Both the position numbers and the translations under genes were made by a program. Shown here piece after piece: positions 36,606 through 44,556 of a stretch of DNA of 64,000 nt (positions are counted from its first letter, which is position 1; every line of letters begins with the position of its first letter). Source of the stretch: Dyella choica (GTDB lineage: Bacteria > Pseudomonadota > Gammaproteobacteria > Xanthomonadales > Rhodanobacteraceae); assembly GCF_003977665.1 (NCBI RefSeq), contig NZ_RYYV01000004.1:310001-374000 (forward strand). The letters run 5' to 3'. The notes under the pieces are model-generated. The model was not told where the DNA came from. It saw nothing but the letters and a program-made list of their open reading frames with translations, and did no database searches.

Positions 36606-37109
36606 TTAAGCCTTGGCGACCTGCTGCATGTCGAAGGTGAAGTCCTTCGTACCACCGTCCTTGCCGCCCTTGTCGTCCTGCGGCTGGAACGAGTACTTGA
36701 ACTTGCCGAAGTGCAGCGTGACGTTTTCAGTGAGGCGATCCTCGCCACCGCTGCCGCCGGTGGACACGGAGGTGATCAGCACGCCTTCGCTCAGCTCGAT
36801 GGTGAGGAAGTCGGTCTGCTCGCCGGTGGCGTTGGTCACGTATACCGTGGCCTTCTCCACGCGTGCACCGGTGCAGCAAGCCTGCATCAGCGCGTTGGAG
36901 CAACCGTCCACGTACTTGGTGATCGAAATATCCTGCACGTGAGCCTTGCCGCCGCTGGCGGAACCGGCGCCGGCGTGCAGGTCGCCGGAGTTGCTTACAC
37001 CCCACGACCAAGCCAGGATCGGCACCTCGCCCTTGTGCTTCTTGTGATTGGAAGCACCCTTGATAGCGACACTGCCGCCTTCAAACTTGATGTGCATGTC
37101 GAATGCCAT
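36606..37109 (-). CDS. hcp: Hcp/TssD tube protein
   Basis: 167 residues: MAFDMHIKFEGG start, ILAWSWGVSN, VQDISITKYVDGCSNALMQAC, then the C-terminal FGKFKYSFQPQDDKG segment. Hcp rings form the inner tube and can carry small effectors in their lumen. AGGAGAG lies 6 nt before the ATG. Three cysteines cluster in residues 70-80. The Lys/Gly/Asp-rich insertion near residue 145 precedes a final beta strand. Confidence 0.96.
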   Translation of the reverse strand: MAFDMHIKFEGGSVAIKGASNHKKHKGEVPILAWSWGVSNSGDLHAGAGSASGGKAHVQDISITKYVDGCSNALMQACCTGARVEKATVYVTNATGEQTDFLTIELSEGVLITSVSTGGSGGEDRLTENVTLHFGKFKYSFQPQDDKGGKDGGTKDFTFDMQQVAKA

Positions 37110-37186
37110 GAAACCTCTCCTCGGTTACCTGATTGATGATGGCTACCGCCACACTGGCGGCTCCTTTTACAGCACTACTTCCTGAT

Positions 37187-38677
37187 TCAAGCCTTCGCCG
37201 CCGACGGCAGACGCGAGACCAGGCGCAACGACACGGTCAAACCCTCAAGCTGGTAATGCGGCTTGAGGAAAAACTTGGAGGAGTAATAGCCGGGCGCACC
37301 TTCGACCTCCTCCACTACCACTTCCGCCGCCGACAGCGGCTTGCGCGCCTTGGTTTCTTCGCTGGAGTTCTGCGGATCACCGTCGATGTACTGGCTGATC
37401 CAGTTGGTGAGCCATTTCTCCACCGATTCGCGGGTACTGAACGAACCGATCTTGTCGCGCACGATGCACTTCAAGTAATGCGCGAAGCGGCAGCAAGCGA
37501 ACATGTACGGCAAGCGCGCAGCCAGCGCCGCATTGGCGGTGGCATCGGGGTTGTCGTATTCTTCCGGCTTGGCCAGCGACTGTGCGCTGATGAAGGCGGC
37601 CATGTCGGAGTTCTTGCGGTGGACCAGGGGCATCAGGCCCATCTTGTCCAGCTCCGCCGAGCGGCGGTCGGTGATGGCGATTTCGGTGGGGCATTTCATG
37701 TCCACGCCGCCGTCGTCGGTCGGAAAGGTGTGCACCGGCAAGCCTTCCACCGCACCGCCGGATTCAATGCCGCGAATGCGCGAGCACCAGCCGTATTCCT
37801 TGAACGAGCGGTTGATGTTCACCGCCATGGCGTAGGCGGCGTTCTGCCAGGTGTACTTGGACGAGTCGGCGCCGGCGGTGTCTTCCTCGAAATCGAATTC
37901 GTCGATCGGGTTGGTCTTGGCGCCGTACGGCAGGCGCGCCAACGTGCGCGGCATGGCCAGGCCAAGGTACTTGGCGTCATCCGATTCACGCAGCGAACGC
38001 CAGGAGGCGTAATCGGGCGTAGAGAAAATCTTCGCCAGGTCGCGCGGGTTGGCCAGCTCGTTCCAGTTGTCCATGCCCATAAGGGTGGAATTGGCGGCAC
38101 TGATGAACGGCGCGTGCGCAGCGGCTGCCACCTGGGCAATACCGCCCAGCATCTCGACGTCCTGCGGGCTGTGATCGAAATAGTAGTCGCCGACCAGGCA
38201 GCCATACGGTTCACCGCCCAGCTGGCCGTATTCCTCTTCGTAGACCTTCTTGAAGATGGGGCTCTGGTCCCAGGCCGTGCCTTTGTAGCGCTTCAGCGTC
38301 TTGCCCAGCTCCTTCTTGGAGATGTTGAACACGCGGATCTTCAGGAGTTGATCGGTTTCGGTGTTGTTGACCAGGTAATGCAAGCCGCGCCAGGCGCTTT
38401 CCAGCTTCTGGAATTCCGGATGGTGCATGACCAGGTTGAGCTGCTCGCTGATCTTGCGATCCAGCTCGGCGATGTAGGCGTTGATGGTCTGGGTGACGTC
38501 GTCGGAAACGATGTCCGCCTTGTTCAACACCTGCTCGGCCAGCGTGCGCACGGCCGATTCCACCTCTTCGCGCGCGCGTTCGCTCTTGGGTTTGAATTCC
38601 TTGCTGAGCAGCGACGCGAAATCGCCGGCTTCAAGAGTCGCTACGCCGCCTTGTTCGGCCAGTTTCTCGGTTGCCAT
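37187..38677 (-). CDS. tssC: TssC large sheath protein
   Basis: 496 residues, the VipB/ImpC sheath subunit. Conserved stretches: YIAELDRKISEQLNLVMHHPEFQKLESAWRGL, FKKVYEEEYGQLGGEPYG, FARFAHYLK-type motif reading CRFAHYLKCI, and the C-terminal YYSSKFFLKPHYQLEGL. Forms the contractile sheath with TssB. GGGGAG precedes the ATG, 6 bp after the tssB stop. Confidence 0.97.
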   Translation of the reverse strand: MATEKLAEQGGVATLEAGDFASLLSKEFKPKSERAREEVESAVRTLAEQVLNKADIVSDDVTQTINAYIAELDRKISEQLNLVMHHPEFQKLESAWRGLHYLVNNTETDQLLKIRVFNISKKELGKTLKRYKGTAWDQSPIFKKVYEEEYGQLGGEPYGCLVGDYYFDHSPQDVEMLGGIAQVAAAAHAPFISAANSTLMGMDNWNELANPRDLAKIFSTPDYASWRSLRESDDAKYLGLAMPRTLARLPYGAKTNPIDEFDFEEDTAGADSSKYTWQNAAYAMAVNINRSFKEYGWCSRIRGIESGGAVEGLPVHTFPTDDGGVDMKCPTEIAITDRRSAELDKMGLMPLVHRKNSDMAAFISAQSLAKPEEYDNPDATANAALAARLPYMFACCRFAHYLKCIVRDKIGSFSTRESVEKWLTNWISQYIDGDPQNSSEETKARKPLSAAEVVVEEVEGAPGYYSSKFFLKPHYQLEGLTVSLRLVSRLPSAAKA

Positions 38678-38683
38678 GACTGC

Positions 38684-39187
38684 TTACTCCCCTGCCGGCT
38701 TGGGTGCGGAGGCCAGCGACTGCAGCAAGGCCGGATCGTTGATGGCCTGGGCGATCAGCTTTTCAGCGCCAGCCTTGCCGTCCAGGTAAGTACCAAGGTT
38801 GGCGAGCTGGGTACGCGCCTCGAGCAGCTTGGCCACGGCGCCTACCTTGCGCGCCACAGCGGCGGGCGAGAAGTCGTCCATGCTTTCGAAGGTGATGTCG
38901 ACGCTCAAATTCCCTTCGCCGGTCAGGGTATTGGGCACGGCAAAACTCACGCGCGGCTTCATCGCCTGCATGCGGGTATCGAAGTTGTCCACGTCGATTT
39001 CCAGCGCCTTGCGTTCTTCAATGGCCGGCAGTTCGGCGTTATTGACGCCGGAGAGATCCGACATCACGCCCATCACGAAGGGAACCTGCACCTTCTTCTG
39101 TGCGCCATAAACCTCGACGTCGTATTCGATTTGTACTCGAGGCGCGCGATTTCGCGCGATGAATTTCTGACTACTCTGCTTGGCCAT
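38684..39187 (-). CDS. tssB: TssB small sheath protein
   Basis: 167 residues, the VipA/ImpB sheath subunit: RAPRVQIEYDVEVYGAQKKVQVPFVMGVMSDLSG, then DFSPAAVARKVGAVAKLLEARTQL. AAGGAGA lies 6 nt upstream of the ATG. It is the first core gene of the T6SS transcript, with a 407-bp leader/intergenic region upstream. Confidence 0.96.
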   Translation of the reverse strand: MAKQSSQKFIARNRAPRVQIEYDVEVYGAQKKVQVPFVMGVMSDLSGVNNAELPAIEERKALEIDVDNFDTRMQAMKPRVSFAVPNTLTGEGNLSVDITFESMDDFSPAAVARKVGAVAKLLEARTQLANLGTYLDGKAGAEKLIAQAINDPALLQSLASAPKPAGE

Positions 39188-39594
39188 ACGACGTCTCCTT
39201 AGAAAGGATCAAACTACAGTGAAACTGCAATATTCCAATCCCGCCGCTGGGTAAGGCGGATTACAACCAGATGACAGGCATGCGTCACCCGACGGAGCAA
39301 ACTTTGCAACCGACATCAAAGGTGAAACAAAGCGGCTACTGCGGCTGCCCCCTTGGGCCTGCATAGCAAAATGGACGCGCCGCAACCACCGCGAAGCTAC
39401 GCGTTGCGACACGCAAGATGGGTCCCTATCACCCGGCTAAATTTATGCTCAATCGAGTCGGCTGGCAACGCCGATCTTGCATGTGAAAAACAAGTGAAGA
39501 CACGTAAAGCAATGGTCTATCATCCGTAACGAACCCTTTGATTGTCTACAAGCTTACCTAACGATGGAAGCGCACGGCTTCAGCACCATCATCA
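39188..39594. other. 407-bp region upstream of tssB
   Basis: No supported coding frame. It holds the putative promoter listed at 39440-39468 and about 250 nt of leader before tssB, unusually long. No GG-N10-GC sigma-54 motif was found on the minus strand by eye. The region also contains the 3' end of the endolysin immunity candidate's transcript. Confidence 0.5.
39440..39468 (-). promoter_or_regulatory. Putative sigma-70 promoter for the T6SS core operon
   Basis: On the minus strand TTGCCA (39468-39463) is followed after exactly 17 nt by TAAATT (39445-39440). The -35 matches five of six consensus bases, the -10 four of six. It would start transcription near 39433 and give a 5' UTR of about 245 nt before tssB. 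Confidence 0.35.
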
Positions 39595-40158
39595 TCATGG
39601 ATTGGCCGCGTCATCGATACCCCGCAATGGCATGGGTTCGTTCTCGTAGCGCCCGAGGCCAAGCCGCTTCATCAGCGCCGAAGTGCGCGGTCCTGCATGG
39701 GGAAGATCTGCGGTCATTTCCTTGCCTTGCGGATCGAACAGGCGCCCCCATTCGCGCGACGTGCCCGCGCAATCGGGGCGCAGGTCGCTTTCCGTACAGA
39801 CATAAAACACATAGACGTATGCCTTGCCGTCGTCAGCCGTCAGGCACGTCCAACTGCTTACAGCCGCGTCCAACACCGGTGTGTTTTTCAGGAACGGCTG
39901 GCGCAATGGACGGCCATCGTGGTGCAACACCGTCGAGACGTTCTGCCCGAGCCGCTTGAGCGCGATACGTTGCGAAAGCGGCTGCAAATCCTGGTCCGGC
40001 ACATCGAGGTATACGGTCTCGGCCGTCAAGCTGGCGCCACCGCAGCTCAGATGACCGATGGCTGTCATTCGCCTGGGCGCAGCAGCCTGAGCACACGCCT
40101 GCGCGAAGACGGCCGCCAGGACGGTGGCAAGAAATACCAGCGAAAATCGCCGCCTCAT
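39595..40158 (-). CDS. Periplasmic candidate immunity protein for the endolysin effector
   Basis: 187 residues with a signal peptide (MRRRFSLVFLATVLAAVFAQACAQA). The mature part has several Cys (LSCGG, SSWTCLT, YVCTESDLRPDCAG) that could form disulfides. No family recognised. Its ATG overlaps the stop of the upstream endolysin gene in an ATGA arrangement, so the two are translated together; a cell-wall hydrolase without signal peptide followed by a coupled periplasmic protein is the classic effector-immunity arrangement. Function as inhibitor is inferred from this. Confidence 0.75.
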   Translation of the reverse strand: MRRRFSLVFLATVLAAVFAQACAQAAAPRRMTAIGHLSCGGASLTAETVYLDVPDQDLQPLSQRIALKRLGQNVSTVLHHDGRPLRQPFLKNTPVLDAAVSSWTCLTADDGKAYVYVFYVCTESDLRPDCAGTSREWGRLFDPQGKEMTADLPHAGPRTSALMKRLGLGRYENEPMPLRGIDDAANP

Positions 40159-40607
40159 GGCCTGCCCGCTACTTCGCCCAGGTATTTGGCGAATAACGTA
40201 CGCGCCTCGTCCATGGTCATTTTCGATTGTGCAGCACCCGGCAGCGAAGTCCATTCCTTGCGCAGAATGGGAATGGCGTGGTCGATATCGCCCTGTTCCA
40301 CGTAGCCCAGCGCGTGGCGGCTGCGCAGCTTTTCGATGGCCAGCTTGTCCTGGGACGCCTTGGAAAAATCGGTCACGATGCCTTTTTTCCAGGCTTCATA
40401 CCAGGTTGGATAAAGAATTTGATACGCGCCGGCCGCGGTGGACTCCTTCCCCCAGGCTTGAATGCGCTGATTCGGGTGCTTGCTCGTATCCAAAAAGCGC
40501 TGCTTGCCGCCGTACAGCAGAAAATACACATCGTCGCTATCGCTATGGTGCTCCGCAAAGCGGATGAGCTTCAAAAACGCAGCAACATTGGCTTCTTCTT
40601 TGGTCAT
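40155..40607 (-). CDS. Lambda-R-type endolysin, probable T6SS peptidoglycan effector
   Basis: 150 residues resembling phage lambda R transglycosylase (GH104): FLKLIRFAEHH with Glu19 at the position of the lambda catalytic Glu, a YGGKQRFLDTSKHP segment, STAAGAYQILYPTWYEAWKK, DFSKASQDKLAIEKL, GDIDHAI and WTSLPGA. It has no signal peptide and no holin or phage genes nearby, which favours use as a T6SS cargo. The ATG at 40607 is chosen because AGGGA lies 8 nt upstream. It lies upstream of tssB on the same strand and is coupled to a periplasmic partner. Confidence 0.85.
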   Translation of the reverse strand: MTKEEANVAAFLKLIRFAEHHSDSDDVYFLLYGGKQRFLDTSKHPNQRIQAWGKESTAAGAYQILYPTWYEAWKKGIVTDFSKASQDKLAIEKLRSRHALGYVEQGDIDHAIPILRKEWTSLPGAAQSKMTMDEARTLFAKYLGEVAGRP

Positions 40608-41032
40608 CGCGATCATCCCTGACTAGCTTGCCCAACAAATGACGATTGAGCGACAGCATGAAAGGCGCCTGGTGGCGCCCGATACGGAAACGTGGGAAAC
40701 CCTACCCCTACCGCAGGATGCGAAATCTACCGACAGTTGGAAAGAAAATTCAAGTGCCTGCCACTTTGAAAACTTGCTCCCCCGTCAATTCAACGCGTTA
40801 CGATCGGCCACGATCTGTGCGAACAGCATGCCTGACGAGCTCTGCGACTCGGTGGGGCAAGGGAAGCCTACGATGGATGCGTGGGCAGGTCCGGCACAGG
40901 CGAACACGCGGCCGATTTTAAAAAAAGCAATAGCCATGTTTTGTCTTAATTCACACTTTTCAATCAGCGCGCAAAAACGGCACGGCGCCTGATATCCGGT
41001 ACAGCTCCCGACAAAAAACGCGGCCGCCCGCT
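40608..41032. other. 425-bp region without a supported gene
   Basis: A plus-strand frame at 40639-40992 has no ribosome-binding site and no recognisable composition. The stretch around 40915-40975 is AT-rich (a TTTTAAAAAAAGCAATAG run), unlike its neighbours, and may hold regulatory sequence or a transfer boundary. Confidence 0.4.
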
Positions 41033-41260
41033 TCAGGCCGTCGCATCCGGCTTCGGCATGTAACGGTGGTTTTTCACCAGCGACGGATCGACTTCGAGCG
41101 GATGGGAGAAATCGGCAACCAGCACACCGTTGGAGCTGAAATGCTCACGCTCTATGGCTTCCCACGTGACCCAAACGTGCGACGCTTCGGACGAGTCTGC
41201 CGGCTGTGAACGGAAGCGGCACGGATAAACGGTCATGGTGGGCTTGATGCGCTTCTGCAT
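41033..41260 (-). CDS. Hypothetical small protein
   Basis: 75 residues, soluble, without signal peptide: TVYPCRFRSQ near the start, HVWVTWEAIEREHFSSNG in the middle and an acidic/basic C-terminus. Composition is that of a real protein but I recognise no family. A weak GGGAAA lies ~6 nt before the ATG. Confidence 0.5.
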   Translation of the reverse strand: MQKRIKPTMTVYPCRFRSQPADSSEASHVWVTWEAIEREHFSSNGVLVADFSHPLEVDPSLVKNHRYMPKPDATA

Positions 41261-41376
41261 AGGCGTTTCCCATTAACCATAGTGATCGGCCATGCTGCCT
41301 GGCCGGGATCTTGACCTTAGCGCGTTTCACGGCCCGGATGCCAGCGCCGTGAGGGATTCAGCAAGGTGAAATCCAT

Positions 41377-41404
41377 AAAAAAGAGCCGCGCTTTCGCGCG
41401 GCTC
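41377..41404 (-). terminator. Rho-independent terminator of the small secreted protein gene
   Basis: Reading on the minus strand: GAGCCGCGC, loop GAAA, GCGCGGCTC, then TTTTTT. A 9-bp perfect GC-rich stem with a U-tract, 22 bp after the stop of the gene at 41427-41696. Confidence 0.9.
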
Positions 41405-41426
41405 CTTGGGTTTCACAAACCTGGTG

Positions 41427-41696
41427 TCAATGCTTGGCGTGGCTCTTCGTGTGCCCCTTGTTACCGTGTGCAGTATCGGTCACACCCTTCCCTTTGGACT
41501 TGCTCTGGGCCACATCGCTTACTGCAGGCCCCACGCGGGTATCGCTGGCCCTCGCGCTGGCTGCCGCGGCCGAAACCGCATCGCCATGGGTGTCCCGGTT
41601 CATTCCACCACCGCCCTTGCCATGCGATTGCGGCGCCGCGAACACGCTGCTCGCTGCGAGGCCGAATACAAGGGCTACAAGAATCTTGGTACGCAT
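41427..41696 (-). CDS. Small secreted Gly/Ser/His-rich protein
   Basis: 89 residues. A clean signal peptide (MRTKILVALVFGLAASSVFA) is followed by a low-complexity mature part rich in Gly, Ser, Ala, Lys and His (SHGKGGGGM; GNKGHTKSHAKH). GAGGTGA lies 5 nt upstream of the ATG, and a strong terminator follows. No family recognised; similar low-complexity periplasmic proteins are common and of unknown role. Confidence 0.75.
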   Translation of the reverse strand: MRTKILVALVFGLAASSVFAAPQSHGKGGGGMNRDTHGDAVSAAAASARASDTRVGPAVSDVAQSKSKGKGVTDTAHGNKGHTKSHAKH

Positions 41697-42147
41697 AGGT
41701 GTCACCTCGCTGGACAATTACCGCGCCTGGGCGGTGCGCAAACAGTAAGGCCCTGAATCCTGCCTGTTGCTGAATTTTTGCACCGATGGCTGAATGCAGC
41801 CTAGCCGGCAAAGAAAGTTGATGAAAACGTAAGCCGTGCACGCTCCGACTGTGCGGCAGCGCACACTCTGCACCGCAGCCTTGGCCCGAACCGACAGTCA
41901 TTGGGCCCTTGCAGCGCTTAAAAGCCTGCACCGTTTTGAGGTATTTTTCCGCCCATCATCGACGGTCGAGGCGCGCCGCCTAGGAACCGGCGAGGATTAG
42001 GCATTCGATGATTTCCATCTGGCTGCATCTGCACGTCCAGGCCCCGGACAGTGCAGCGACACGCCGTTCACCAAGACCAGGGCAGTCTTGCCGGTGTTCC
42101 AAGCATGCGTGATTTCGCTATAGTTCCCTCGCGACAGGGGATTTGGA
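41697..42147. other. 451-bp divergent intergenic region
   Basis: Lies between the minus-strand secreted protein and the plus-strand FHA gene. No convincing gene. It must contain divergent promoters; one candidate is listed at 42097-42124. Confidence 0.5.
42097..42124 (+). promoter_or_regulatory. Putative promoter of the FHA-kinase operon
   Basis: TATAGT at 42119-42124 (five of six -10 matches) lies 24 nt before the ATG. TTCCAA, 16 nt upstream, is a weak -35 (three of six). A start near 42131 leaves a short leader with the AGGGG ribosome-binding site. Confidence 0.35.
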
Positions 42148-42675
42148 ATGTCTATGAACACTGGCCAGCCGCAACCTACCGAGGTCGGCAAGCTTCGCGC
42201 GGGACCTCAGGGTACGCAGTTGCTGTCCGCTGCTCAGATGCAGCGGCTGGCGCTTGAGGATGCACCCGCCTCGGACGGTCGCGCTTCGACGCACCAACCT
42301 GTGCTGGTGGGTACGCAAGGCACGCTCAAAGGGCTGCGCTTCACCCTGCGCCAGGGCCGCCAGACGATCGGTCGCCGTGTCGACAATGACGTTGTGATCA
42401 ACGACCCCAGCGTTTCGGCCACGCATGCGTGGATCATCCATCAGCATGGACACTACGTGCTGATGAATACGCTTTCCACCAACGGCACGTTCGTCAACGA
42501 CAAGCGCATACACGAGACAGTGCTGGTGCACGGCGACCGGGTACGCTTCGGACAAGCCGAATTTACGTTCAAGACACATGAGCAGGGCTCGCATGATCTT
42601 CGTGTCTACGGTTATGCAGCAGTAGCGTTGCTGGGCGTGTTGGCGTTGGCCGGCCTGACCTGGTGGATGCTGTAA
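42148..42675 (+). CDS. FHA-domain membrane protein
   Basis: 175 residues. The FHA domain occupies about 55-145, with TIGRRVDNDVVIND, SVSATHAWI and LSTNGTFVND (phosphothreonine-binding Arg, Ser, His and Asn-Gly present). A C-terminal membrane helix (AAVALLGVLALAGLTWWML) ends the protein, so the FHA domain faces the cytoplasm. AGGGG lies 7 nt upstream of the ATG. The next gene is a Ser/Thr kinase, which probably phosphorylates it. Confidence 0.88.
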   Translation: MSMNTGQPQPTEVGKLRAGPQGTQLLSAAQMQRLALEDAPASDGRASTHQPVLVGTQGTLKGLRFTLRQGRQTIGRRVDNDVVINDPSVSATHAWIIHQHGHYVLMNTLSTNGTFVNDKRIHETVLVHGDRVRFGQAEFTFKTHEQGSHDLRVYGYAAVALLGVLALAGLTWWML

Positions 42676-42686
42676 CCTCAGCCCGC

Positions 42687-44366
42687 ATGAATCAGGGTAC
42701 TCCCGCCACGATCGGGCGTTATCGCATCGATGGTGTGCTCGGCGAAGGGGCGATGTCGATCGTTTACGCCGGCTTCGATCCGGAGATCCAGCGGCAGGTC
42801 GCCATCAAGTGCCTGCACGACAACTTCGCCGAAGATTCCGACTACCGGCAGCGCTTCCTGGTGGAAGCACGCGCTGCCGGGCATTTGACGCATCCGCATA
42901 TCGTCACCATTTTCGATACGGGCGAGACCGAAGATGGCCGCCCGTACATCGCCATGGAAAAGCTGCCGGGCGAAACCCTTGCCCATCATGTGGCGACCCA
43001 CGGGATGCCCTCCGCATCGGCGCTGCTCGAACTGGCCACCCAGCTGGCGAACGCACTGCATTACGCGCACTCACAAGGCGTGATCCATCACGACATCAAG
43101 CCCGACAACATCATGCTGCTGGACGGCTGGCACGCCAAGATCGCGGACTTCGGGATTGCCGAAAGACGTTCGGCTCGCGCCAAGCCGTCCGCCGCCATGC
43201 TGGGCAAGATCGGCGGCACACCGAACTATATGTCGCCAGAGCGTCTGCGTGGCGATCGTGCCGATGCGCGCAGTGACCTGTTCTCACTGGGCGTGGTGCT
43301 GTTCTGGCTTGTCTCAGGCCGTCTGCCGTGGTCCTACACCGGGGATGTGGAGCGCTTTTTGCGACAGCGGCAGCGCCTGCCCGAGCCGCCCCTCAAGCCA
43401 CTCGATCCGGCCACGCCACCCATCCTGATCGACATCATCCGCACCCTGATGGCGGCTGCGCCGGAAGGCCGCTACCAGTCCGGCGCGGAAGTCGCCGAAG
43501 ACCTGCGCCTGGCACGCCGCAGTTTCGAGCGATCCAGGGAAGAACTGCCCTATCCTCGACTGCAATCGCTGGGCCTGCGCTGGGCGGCCTCGCTCGGTGC
43601 CGCGGTGGTGGTCGTCCTGCTGCTCGGCATGCTGGCCATTTACGGTGTGCAGCGCGTGGCCGTGACCGGCCTTGCTCAGGATTTCGGCAGCTCACTGGGG
43701 CAGAACATCGCCAGGGACGCCGCGGAAAACATCGTGATGGGCGATCACGCGGCTACGCGTGCGCTGGTCCAGGACATCGCGAACAACGCGCAGATCGATT
43801 ACCTGGCGATCGCCGATCGCGATGGGAAAATCATCGCCAGTACGCAATTCGGTGAAGATGGCCAGAACTTGCAAGCTTCGGCAGGAACGGCCATGCGGCA
43901 ACTATCCAACGACATCGCCAGCTATCACGCTCGGCTGGCAGGCACGCATGGCTTGCAGAACGCACTCGTTTTCGAGGTACCGATCCGCTATCAGACCAAG
44001 ACTGTCGGCCACCTGCGCCTGGGCGTCAGCGAAGCGCCGCTGCAGGCAGCGCAAAATACCGCGCTTGGCGTGATTGGATTGGTTTTGCTTACGACGCTGG
44101 CGGCGGTGTTGCTTACTGCGTACTGGCTGTTTCGGCGTTTGCGCGGCGCGCTCGACCTGGTCGTCGCTTCGTTGCTGCGGGTGGCGCGCGGAGACCATCA
44201 GCATCGCATTCGCATTGTTCGCCGCGATGAGTTGGGACGGGTGTTTGCAGCCTTCAATCTGATGGGGGAAGCCTTGGAGACGCAGAACGAACCCGTTGCC
44301 GTGGTCTCTGAAGTACCCAAACCGCACGTGGTGTTGCAGCCTACGCAGATTCTCCCGGCGCCCTGA
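42687..44366 (+). CDS. Transmembrane Ser/Thr sensor kinase with HAMP domain
   Basis: 559 residues. Kinase domain ~10-270 with glycine loop GEGAMS, VAIK (Lys41), HHDIKPDN (Asp136; the usual HRD Arg is His) and DFG at 154-156. Two membrane helices (near 300-322 and 465-487) enclose a ~140-residue periplasmic sensor region (GQNIARDAAENIVMG, LAIADRDGKIIAS), followed by a HAMP-like helix pair at the C-terminus. The arrangement is kinase-TM-sensor-TM-HAMP, recalling the T6SS-controlling PknS kinase of Xanthomonas; no ECF sigma gene is nearby. ATG 42687 lacks a good ribosome-binding site; an in-frame GTG lies at 42663, inside the FHA gene end. Confidence 0.9.
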   Translation: MNQGTPATIGRYRIDGVLGEGAMSIVYAGFDPEIQRQVAIKCLHDNFAEDSDYRQRFLVEARAAGHLTHPHIVTIFDTGETEDGRPYIAMEKLPGETLAHHVATHGMPSASALLELATQLANALHYAHSQGVIHHDIKPDNIMLLDGWHAKIADFGIAERRSARAKPSAAMLGKIGGTPNYMSPERLRGDRADARSDLFSLGVVLFWLVSGRLPWSYTGDVERFLRQRQRLPEPPLKPLDPATPPILIDIIRTLMAAAPEGRYQSGAEVAEDLRLARRSFERSREELPYPRLQSLGLRWAASLGAAVVVVLLLGMLAIYGVQRVAVTGLAQDFGSSLGQNIARDAAENIVMGDHAATRALVQDIANNAQIDYLAIADRDGKIIASTQFGEDGQNLQASAGTAMRQLSNDIASYHARLAGTHGLQNALVFEVPIRYQTKTVGHLRLGVSEAPLQAAQNTALGVIGLVLLTTLAAVLLTAYWLFRRLRGALDLVVASLLRVARGDHQHRIRIVRRDELGRVFAAFNLMGEALETQNEPVAVVSEVPKPHVVLQPTQILPAP

Positions 44367-44420
44367 ACTCGGGAACCACATTACTCTTGAGGCCGAACTC
44401 GGCGCGAATGTCCGGGTGGG

Positions 44421-44506
44421 CTGGAATGGCAATCGCAGGCTGGGGCGCAAGCCCCAGCATTGTCATGCATGTAATCCGCGCGATGCCGGGATTGCCATCC
44501 CAGGCT
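44421..44506. repeat. Dispersed palindromic repeat (copy 1)
   Basis: CTGGAATGGCAATC at the left and GATTGCCATCCCAG at the right form long inverted arms; an inner hairpin GGGGC-GCAA-GCCCC lies between. A related copy is at 57025-57086. It lies between convergent genes. Confidence 0.65.
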
Positions 44507-44556
44507 ACGCAGTCAGGCTATGCATGCGGTTGTAGGTGGAATAGATCAGTGCATCC

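Noticed and set aside
37133-39202. 689-codon plus-strand frame opposite tssC and tssB
   Set aside because: Spans two unrelated real genes and their gap; antisense artefact of high GC.
39188-39594. Sigma-54 promoter for the T6SS operon
   Set aside because: No GG-N10-GC motif of TGGCAC-N5-TTGC type seen on the minus strand; only a sigma-70-like pair was found.
40155-40607. Prophage origin of the endolysin gene
   Set aside because: No holin, spanin, capsid, tail or integrase genes nearby; the neighbour is a signal-peptide protein coupled by ATGA, and T6SS genes follow.
40639-40992. 117-codon plus-strand frame after the endolysin gene
   Set aside because: No ribosome-binding site, no recognisable pattern and it crosses an AT-rich stretch; treated as non-coding.
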